Below, one piece after another: positions 56,703 through 64,000 of a stretch of 64,000 nt of DNA (within the stretch, counting starts at the first letter, position 1; every line of letters begins with the position of its first letter). The DNA lies in contig CAMYJW010000032.1 in NCBI GenBank assembly GCA_947258815.1, positions 1-64,000 on the forward strand, given 5' to 3'. The notes beneath the pieces are model-generated. The model was not told the DNA's origin. It made no database searches and saw only the letters and a program-made list of their open reading frames with translations. The stretch comes from an uncultured Sphingomonadaceae bacterium (lineage in GTDB: Bacteria > Pseudomonadota > Alphaproteobacteria > Sphingomonadales > Sphingomonadaceae). The translations under genes were made by a program, and so were the position numbers.

Positions 56703-57722
56703 CTAGCGGCGCGAAGCTGTGCGCCGATACCCTGGCTTGCGGACGCTATATCCATCGTAAATCGCGCGCGCGATCGACGCGATTCGGGCCTCACGGTTCA
56801 GCCGGCTGCCTTGCCCCGTCACATAAATCGCCACGGCCATCGCCCTGCCATCGGGCGTGTGGATGATCCCGACATCGCTGGACGTGTTATAAAGCGATCC
56901 GGTTTTGTGCGCGACGCGGGCATTTTCGGGCAGATTGGCCGGAATGCGGCGTTTCCCTGTCCGGCATCGTTCCATGGCATCAAGAATAACGTAGCGGCTG
57001 GTCGGGCTAAGCCAGCGGCCTTCGTGCAGGCCGGTCAACAGATCGATCATTGCGAGCGGCGTTGCGCTGTCACGCCGATCAATCTCGACCGCCGGATTTA
57101 CCGCGCCATCGTCGCGGACGAGTGTTGCGATGTCACGGTCAATGCGAAACTCTCGAATGCCCGCGCGCCGCGCCCAGTCGTTGACCGCCTGCGGACCGCC
57201 AACGGCCGCGAGAAGGGCGTCAGTGGCCGAATTGCTGCTGCGGGTCAGCATCAGATCGATCAGCTCGCTTGCTGGCAGATATTTTCCCCGCCGGACCGGT
57301 GCCGCAACGGACGAAAAAGGTTCGGACCTGATCGGAATCAGCAGCGGCCATTCGCTCGTCAGCGTCCAGCGGCGCTTGTCCACACCTTCAAGATATGTCG
57401 CGGCAACCGCGATCTTGCTGGTGCTGGCCATCGGAAAAGGCTGATTGCCCAGAATATGAAGCTGCTGTCCGGTCGACAGATCGATGGCGGCGACACCGAT
57501 CCGGCCCTTCGCGGCATTGGCCAGCAGTGCGATCCGCTCTTCAAGCGGCGAATCGTATGTGCGCGGTGCGCGGGCCTTTGTGCCCAGCGAACGGTCAAAC
57601 GCGGATTCGAAATCGAAACGCTCATCGGCGTGGGCCCCTGCAAGCGGTGCGCCAAGCAAGGCCGCAAATGCGAACAGCCTGATGGTGTGCTTCAAAAAAA
57701 GTCCGATTTGTCCTGCCATCAC
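56703..57722 (-). CDS. Beta-lactamase-fold serine hydrolase, class A-like
   Basis: A 339-residue exported enzyme (signal AFAALLGAPLAGA). Class A motifs: Ser100-x-x-Lys103 in MASTSKIAV, SSN (162-164, usually SDN) and Lys273-Thr-Gly in AHKTGSL. The region that normally carries Glu166 (ExxLN before the RDTTTP block) reads PAVEIDRRDSATP, so the deacylating Glu is not clearly present. It may be a peptidoglycan hydrolase or a weak beta-lactamase rather than a resistance enzyme. Confidence 0.8.
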   Translation of the reverse strand: MMAGQIGLFLKHTIRLFAFAALLGAPLAGAHADERFDFESAFDRSLGTKARAPRTYDSPLEERIALLANAAKGRIGVAAIDLSTGQQLHILGNQPFPMASTSKIAVAATYLEGVDKRRWTLTSEWPLLIPIRSEPFSSVAAPVRRGKYLPASELIDLMLTRSSNSATDALLAAVGGPQAVNDWARRAGIREFRIDRDIATLVRDDGAVNPAVEIDRRDSATPLAMIDLLTGLHEGRWLSPTSRYVILDAMERCRTGKRRIPANLPENARVAHKTGSLYNTSSDVGIIHTPDGRAMAVAIYVTGQGSRLNREARIASIARAIYDGYSVRKPGYRRTASRR

Positions 57723-57885
57723 AGGGATTGTCCTAACGCTTTTATACTTAGTTTTTCCTTAACCGCCGTCAGGAGCAACCCCAATGTCGTGGCGACGAAA
57801 CGACTCTGGCCTGCGGCGGCTGCCCGTTTCGCGCGCGATTGTAACAAGTGTTCCACGCAGGCAACCCCGTGCGGTGCGCAATGCA

Positions 57886-57917
57886 AAGGGCCGGAAGGAT
57901 CGCTCCTCCCGGCCCGC
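57886..57917 (-). terminator. Likely groESL terminator
   Basis: GGGCCGG-AGGA stem pairs with TCCT-CCGGCCC around a short loop, 32 bases after the groEL stop. The following T-run is short (TTTGC), so strength is uncertain. Confidence 0.55.
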
Positions 57918-57948
57918 AATGCATTGGTCTTGTGCGATAAGCGCGGTC

Positions 57949-59610
<1,662 letters not shown>

Positions 59611-59655
59611 CTATGTTCCTCTTGTATTATCAGTGTGTCAGGGAAATCTGCGATC

Positions 59656-59943
59656 TCAGCCGATGATGCCGAGAATATCGCTTTCCTTCATGATCAGCAG
59701 GTCTTCACCGCCAACCGAAACTTCGGTGCCCGACCATTTGCCGAACAGCACGCGATCGCCAGCCTTGACGTCAAGCGCGATACGATCGCCATCGTCGTCA
59801 CGCAGGCCTTCGCCAACCGAAACGATTTCACCTTCGGCGGGCTTTTCCTGAGCACTGTCAGGAATGATAATGCCGCCAGCCGTCTTTTCCTCGGCTTCAA
59901 CGCGGCGCACGAGAACGCGGTCGTGCAGCGGACGAAAACTCAT
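59656..59943 (-). CDS. groES: Co-chaperonin GroES
   Basis: A 95-residue lid of GroEL. Family blocks: [22 protein letters not shown] at the start and [14 protein letters not shown]. It opens the groESL operon, preceded by CIRCE at 59979-60005. Confidence 0.98.
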   Translation of the reverse strand: MSFRPLHDRVLVRRVEAEEKTAGGIIIPDSAQEKPAEGEIVSVGEGLRDDDGDRIALDVKAGDRVLFGKWSGTEVSVGGEDLLIMKESDILGIIG

Positions 59944-59978
59944 AGGATTTCTCCCTCATTATATGGACACAAAGTGAA

Positions 59979-60005
59979 TTGGCACTCTCTTGTTCAGAGT
60001 GCCAG
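59979..60005 (-). promoter_or_regulatory. CIRCE operator (HrcA site) of groESL
   Basis: TTGGCACTC, nine bases, GAGTGCCAG is a perfect match to the CIRCE form TTAGCACTC-N9-GAGTGCTAA apart from compensating changes. It lies 36 bases upstream of groES, so heat-shock induction by release of HrcA is expected. Confidence 0.95.
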
Positions 60006-60163
60006 ACCGCGCGCATATGGGTCTGCGCCGATGGCCCGTCAAGCGGACTCAGAGAAAAAATTCACTGGTCGGTGCGGGCGTACCGCAGCAGGACACTTTC
60101 AATCGCGCCCGTCCGCGTTATAGCGCATCACCATCGGAAAAACTGACGACCGGGAAATCGATA

Positions 60164-60610
60164 ATGGCTTCGAAACTGAATGTTTGCGGCGCACTGGGCG
60201 CGCTCACCCTCCTCGCCGCCTGTTCTGGTGAGCCTGAAACTGACGCCGCCGCCGGACCGGCCGCTGAAACAGGCGAAGGCCCCGCACCGCAAGCAACTCC
60301 GGCCGCCGCGCCGGCAGCCAGCGCGCCCCCTGCGGCGTTTGCAACGTGCGTGTCCTGCCATTCGGTCGAGCCCGGCAAACACGGCATCGGGCCCAGCATG
60401 CACGGCGTCTTTGGAGAAAAGGCTGCCAGCGTCGAAGGCTTCAATTACAGCCCCGCGCTGAAAAACGCCGGCCTCACGTGGGATCGCGCCACGCTTGACG
60501 AATGGCTGACCGCACCGGTCAAGATGGTGCCGGGCACGCGCATGGTGATGAGCATTCCCAATCCCGAAGCGCGCGCGGCGATCATCGACTATCTCGAAAC
60601 GCTGAAATAG
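60164..60610 (+). CDS. Lipoprotein cytochrome c
   Basis: A 148-residue electron carrier. The lipoprotein signal is MASKLNVCGALGALTLLAAC (Cys20), then an Ala- and Pro-rich linker. The heme site is CVSCH (64-68 region) and the distal ligand is a Met in PGTRMVMSIPNPEAR. Family I membrane-anchored cytochrome. The start at 60164 gives the correct signal. It is divergent from groES. Confidence 0.88.
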   Translation: MASKLNVCGALGALTLLAACSGEPETDAAAGPAAETGEGPAPQATPAAAPAASAPPAAFATCVSCHSVEPGKHGIGPSMHGVFGEKAASVEGFNYSPALKNAGLTWDRATLDEWLTAPVKMVPGTRMVMSIPNPEARAAIIDYLETLK

Positions 60611-60642
60611 GCCGCGCCCGCCATTTGGCGCGCCGAAACAGC

Positions 60643-60687
60643 AGCACGCAGCGCGCAGCGCGCAGCGCGCAGCGCGCAGCGCGCAGT
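60643..60687. repeat. Seven-base tandem repeat AGCGCGC
   Basis: At least five perfect copies of AGCGCGC (60650-60684) with one imperfect copy before. It lies between two convergent genes and could vary in length by slippage. Confidence 0.85.
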
Positions 60688-60701
60688 GTCGGCAAACAGA
60701 A

Positions 60702-60731
60702 AAAGGGCGGCCTCGCAAAAGGCCGCCCTTT
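60702..60731 (-). terminator. Bidirectional terminator between cytochrome c and rplL
   Basis: GGGCGGCC and GGCCGCCC form a perfect eight-base stem around TCGCAAAA. T-rich flanks exist on both strands, with five T after the stem on the minus strand, so it probably ends rplJL. Confidence 0.85.
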
Positions 60732-60764
60732 CCTGTTTCGTGCAGCGGGTTGCCCCGCAACCGA

Positions 60765-61145
60765 TTACTTCAGCTCGACGGTGCCGCCGGCTTCTTCGAT
60801 CTTCTTCTTGATCTCTTCGGCTTCCGCCTTGTTCACGCCTTCCTTGACAGGCTTGGGCGCGCCTTCGACGAGACCCTTGGCATCTGCAAGGCCCAGGCCA
60901 GTGATGGCGCGGACTTCTTTGATGACCTGAATCTTCTTGCCGCCATCGCCGGTGAGGATGACGTCGAATTCGTCTTTTTCCTCAGCAGCGGCGCCAGCAT
61001 CGCCACCACCGGCAGCAGGGCCGGCCACGGCAACAGCAGCAGCGGCGGAAACGCCCCATGCTTCTTCAAGTGCCTTGGCAAGGTCAGCCGCCTCAAGGAC
61101 GGTCAGGGTTGAGAGTTCTTCAACAAGTTTGGCGATATCTGCCAT
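60765..61145 (-). CDS. rplL: Ribosomal protein bL12
   Basis: A 126-residue stalk protein that recruits translation factors. The N-terminal dimer part is at about 1-35, an Ala-rich hinge at 36-52 follows, and the C-terminal domain holds [20 protein letters not shown] and the end [12 protein letters not shown]. It follows rplJ by 63 bases. Confidence 0.97.
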   Translation of the reverse strand: MADIAKLVEELSTLTVLEAADLAKALEEAWGVSAAAAVAVAGPAAGGGDAGAAAEEKDEFDVILTGDGGKKIQVIKEVRAITGLGLADAKGLVEGAPKPVKEGVNKAEAEEIKKKIEEAGGTVELK

Positions 61146-61208
61146 GGTAATTCACTCCTGATAGTGTGGCGCCCGAAATTGGTCCGGGCGAAATCGTCTG
61201 GAAACGTC

Positions 61209-61724
61209 TTAAGCGGCTTCTTTCGCGGCATAAGCGCCAACAACGCGAGCCAGCTTCGTCGCGGGTGCGGTCGAAAGCTGTGCGATCTTGGTCGCCGGTG
61301 CCTGAACAAGGCCAACCAGCTTTGCGCGCAGTTCGTCGAGCGACGGCATCGAGGCAAGCGCCCTGACACCAGCTTCGTCGAGCACCTGCGTACCCATCGA
61401 GCCACCGACGATTTCGAGCTTGTCATTCGACTTGGCGAAATCAACGGCAACTTTGGCCGCGGCCACCGGATCGACAGACGTCGCCAGTGCCGTTGGACCT
61501 GTGAGCATATCGCCGATACCCGAATAGTCGGTTTCGGCAATCGCGCGCTTGGCAAGACGGTTCTTCGCAACTTTGTAGGCTGCTCCGGCTTCACGCATCT
61601 TCACGCGCAGTTCGGTGGACTGATCCACTGTCATGCCAAGGTTGCGGGTGATGACCACCACGCCAACCTCATTGAAGGTTGCGTTGAGCTGGGCGACAGC
61701 ATCGGCTTTTTGCGAACGATCCAT
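61209..61724 (-). CDS. rplJ: Ribosomal protein uL10
   Basis: A 171-residue stalk base that binds 23S rRNA and anchors bL12. Family blocks: [40 protein letters not shown], and the C-terminal helix for bL12. rpoB lies on the opposite strand, so this pair is not in the usual rplJL-rpoBC line. Confidence 0.96.
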   Translation of the reverse strand: MDRSQKADAVAQLNATFNEVGVVVITRNLGMTVDQSTELRVKMREAGAAYKVAKNRLAKRAIAETDYSGIGDMLTGPTALATSVDPVAAAKVAVDFAKSNDKLEIVGGSMGTQVLDEAGVRALASMPSLDELRAKLVGLVQAPATKIAQLSTAPATKLARVVGAYAAKEAA

Positions 61725-62083
61725 GCCTTACTCCTTCACATATGATCGCCCCGGACAAACCCCGATAAGGGAGCGGCCCCGGACGACCGGCTACGGTGTT
61801 TACCCCCACAAACGCAGAGGCCCACGCCGCCGAAACGGCGCGGATACGGTCCGCCGATGGGGAAGGAGGCGCGCCTTGCGACGCAAGAAAGGCACCGCGC
61901 CGCAATGGGAGCGAAAACCTGAAATTCTCTTTTCCCCGTCTAGGCCGGAAATTAAGGAGACCCGATTGCCTCCACCGACTGTCTCGGACGGATGACCGGC
62001 GGCAAACCGCCAGTCGGCGCGCGCATTGGCCAATGCAGGCCGGAAAGTCAAGCGAACTTGCGGCCAGCCCCCCTCACAACGAA

Positions 62084-62112
62084 TTGACAGCCGCGCGGTG
62101 CGCATCTATATC
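62084..62112 (+). promoter_or_regulatory. Sigma-70-type promoter of rpoB
   Basis: TTGACA at 62084-62089, a 17-base spacer and TATATC at 62107-62112. Start of transcription would be near 62119, giving a leader of about 230 bases with hairpins (for example TTCCC-GGTT-GGGAA). This is the main identifiable feature of the 624-base gap between rplJ and rpoB. Confidence 0.7.
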
Positions 62113-62348
62113 CAACACCGCTCGTCGCTTCGAGCAAGGTTTGTCCATGCGCGGGGGCAGGCCCGGGAAGGAAGCAGACGAGTTTTCATCTGACGCAAGG
62201 CTGCTGGCCATTCGGTTTCCCGGTTGGGAAGACGCGTGGGTCTGGCGGCCTTTTTTGCGTGAGATGGCTCCTTTTCGTGCGGCGAGATTTTCCAGGCCGG
62301 TCCGGCTATTCGGGCGCGGCGGCATAGCAAAGAGGCAAGATCCCTTCC

Positions 62349-64000
62349 ATGGCGACAAAGTCCAAGAACGACATCCGTCCTTCAGCCAAGAAGCGCATCC
62401 GCAAGATTTTCGGCGACATTCACGAAGTCGTCTCGATGCCCAACCTCATCGAAGTCCAGCGGGAAAGCTATGAGCAGTTCCTGCGCTCCAACCCCGAAAC
62501 AGGCTATGTTTCCGGGCTGGAAAAAACCTTGCGTTCGGTATTTCCGATTCGCGATTTCGCCGGCACCGCCGAGCTGGATTTCGTTCATTACGAACTGGAA
62601 GACCCCAAATACGACACCACAGAGTGCCGGCAGCGCGGGATCACATATGCCGCGCCGATGAAAGTCACGCTGCGGCTGATCGTGTTCGAAGTCGATGCCG
62701 AAACCGAAACCCGCTCCGTCCTCGATATCAAGGAGCAGGACGTTTACATGGGCGATATGCCGCTCATGACCGAGAACGGCACGTTCGTCATCAACGGCAC
62801 CGAGCGTGTTATCGTTTCGCAGATGCACCGCTCGCCCGGCGTGCTGTTCGATCACGATCGCGGCAAGACGCACTCTTCGGGCAAGTTCCTGTTCGCCGCG
62901 CGGGTCATTCCCTATCGCGGTTCGTGGCTGGACTTTGAATTTGACGCCAAGGACATCGTCAACGTTCGGATTGATCGCAAGCGCAAGCTGCCGGTCACCG
63001 CGCTGCTTTATGCGCTGGGCCTCGATTCCGAAGCGATCCTCGATCACTTCTACGATACGATCATCTGGAAGCGCGGCAGCGGCAAAGCTGTTGAAGGCGG
63101 CGGCTGGCTGCGGCCTTTCAACCCCGAACAGTGGCGCGGCACCAAGCCGGCATTCGATATTATCGATGCCAAGTCCGGTGAAGTGGTGTTCGCTGCCGGT
63201 CAGAAAATCAGCCCCCGCGCGGCCACCAAGGCTGCCAACGACGGCCTCGACGAACTGCTGATCCCGACCGAGGAAGTGTTCGGCTGGTTTGCGGCCAAGG
63301 ATCTGATCGACGAAAAAACCGGCCGCATCTATATTGAAGCGGGCGACGAAGTGAGCGCGGAAAACCTGGAAGTGCTGGATGCCGCCGGGATCGACCAGAT
63401 CGAACTGCTCGATATTGACGACGTTAACGTCGGCCCGTGGATCCGCAACACGATGAAAGTGGACAAGGCCGAAAATCGCGACATGGGCCTTGAATCGATT
63501 TACAAGGTCATGCGCCCTGGCGAACCGCCGACGAAGGAAACCGCCGAGGCGCTGTTCGAGGGACTGTTCTTCGATGGCGAACGGTATGATCTTTCCGCCG
63601 TCGGCCGCGTCAAGCTGAACATGCGCCTCGATCTCGACGCCGAAGACACCGTCACAACCTTGCGCACCGAGGACATTCTTGCGGTGGTCAAGGAACTGGT
63701 CGATCTCAAGGACGGCAAGGGCGAAATCGACGATATCGACAATCTCGGCAATCGCCGCGTCCGGTCCGTGGGTGAGCTTCTGGAAAACCAGTATCGCGTT
63801 GGCCTGCTGCGCATGGAACGCGCGGTCAAGGAACGCATGTCGAGCGTGGATGTTTCCACGGTGATGCCCAACGATCTGATCAACGCCAAGCCGGCTGTCG
63901 CCGCGGTACGTGAATTCTTCGGATCGTCGCAGCTTTCGCAGTTCATGGATCAGACCAATCCGCTGTCTGAAGTCACCCACAAGCGCCGCGTTTCGGCGCT
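62349..64000 (+). CDS. rpoB: RNA polymerase beta subunit, N-terminal part (cut by window end)
   Basis: The first 550 codons of the beta subunit; no stop before the window ends. Family blocks: [66 protein letters not shown] split across the lobe domain, and [21 protein letters not shown], the start of the rifampicin-binding region. The start has AGAGGCAAG upstream. It has its own promoter and is divergent from rplJL. Confidence 0.97.
   Translation, partial: MATKSKNDIRPSAKKRIRKIFGDIHEVVSMPNLIEVQRESYEQFLRSNPETGYVSGLEKTLRSVFPIRDFAGTAELDFVHYELEDPKYDTTECRQRGITYAAPMKVTLRLIVFEVDAETETRSVLDIKEQDVYMGDMPLMTENGTFVINGTERVIVSQMHRSPGVLFDHDRGKTHSSGKFLFAARVIPYRGSWLDFEFDAKDIVNVRIDRKRKLPVTALLYALGLDSEAILDHFYDTIIWKRGSGKAVEGGGWLRPFNPEQWRGTKPAFDIIDAKSGEVVFAAGQKISPRAATKAANDGLDELLIPTEEVFGWFAAKDLIDEKTGRIYIEAGDEVSAENLEVLDAAGIDQIELLDIDDVNVGPWIRNTMKVDKAENRDMGLESIYKVMRPGEPPTKETAEALFEGLFFDGERYDLSAVGRVKLNMRLDLDAEDTVTTLRTEDILAVVKELVDLKDGKGEIDDIDNLGNRRVRSVGELLENQYRVGLLRMERAVKERMSSVDVSTVMPNDLINAKPAVAAVREFFGSSQLSQFMDQTNPLSEVTHKRRVSA

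Noticed and set aside
61725..61830. L10 leader regulatory RNA before rplJ
   Set aside because: The place is right and the stretch is GC-rich, but I could not identify the kink-turn core with confidence.
62140..62256. A signal-recognition-particle RNA-like motif (GCAGG...GGAAGGAAGCAG) followed by TTTTTT in the rpoB leader
   Set aside because: The tetraloop closing pairs do not form as in SRP helix 8 and the 5' and 3' ends do not pair, so I treat it as a structured leader only.
62382..63980. Long open frame of 532 codons on the minus strand
   Set aside because: It lies wholly antisense to rpoB, whose sequence is unmistakable; long antisense frames are common at this GC content.

Overview
The window looks like chromosome of a Sphingomonadales alphaproteobacterium, probably of the Erythrobacteraceae type. 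This is inferred from gene content: a DUF4167 protein directly after prfA-prmC, a bacterial Cdc48-type AAA ATPase, several TonB-dependent receptors, DUF389, high GC, and the style of rpoN, lptB, groES-groEL and rpoB. No database search was possible. LAYOUT. Left end (0.3-10.6 kb): a two-gene polyketide locus on the minus strand. A DpgA-like type III polyketide synthase is followed by a giant highly reducing type I synthase (KS-AT-DH-ER-KR-ACP) that ends in two condensation domains, the first with a broken active site. A decayed IS630-type insertion sequence borders the locus at 10.7-11.4 kb. From 11.4 to 17.1 kb there is a secreted protein of unknown function, a heme-type TonB receptor operon (receptor, DUF6607 protein, small unknown protein) and a lipoprotein. 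From 17.0 to 19.0 kb lies a scrap yard: an intact HipB antitoxin with only the first residues of HipA, a truncated large serine recombinase and a small helix-turn-helix protein. From 19.2 to 30.5 kb is an integrative island. An intact tRNA-Thr(CGT) gene at its right edge and a 45-bp exact copy of the tRNA 3' part at its left edge bound 11.3 kb. The cargo is a self-contained iron-siderophore uptake operon (exbB-exbD-tonB-receptor-piuC) behind a perfect Fur-like palindrome, a tyrosine integrase overlapping a zinc-ribbon gene, the C-terminal remnant of a Type ISP restriction enzyme, and a HEPN-motif DUF3644 protein followed by an HNH-like nuclease. A second, damaged tRNA-Thr-like sequence at 29.9 kb suggests the island is composite. 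From 30.6 kb to the right end is conserved core: an IsdG-type heme monooxygenase, rpoN, lptB, pmbA, ppa, an M61 peptidase, hisS, prfA-prmC, a DUF4167 protein, lnt, metK, a DUF389 protein, glutathione peroxidase, 3-oxoacid CoA-transferase A/B, a universal stress protein, a candidate small RNA, cdc48-like, polA, a repeat-rich lipoprotein, a beta-lactamase-fold hydrolase, groES-groEL with CIRCE, a lipoprotein cytochrome c, rplJ-rplL, and the start of rpoB cut by the window end. HOW IT WORKS TOGETHER. Three loci handle iron: a heme receptor operon, an imported ferric-siderophore operon with its own TonB energising complex, and a separate heme-degrading monooxygenase. The polyketide pair could make a reduced acyl chain and a resorcinol-type ring, with the terminal condensation domain joining or releasing them; this is inference. 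The ribosomal rplJL pair is transcribed away from rpoB, unlike the usual rplJL-rpoBC order.
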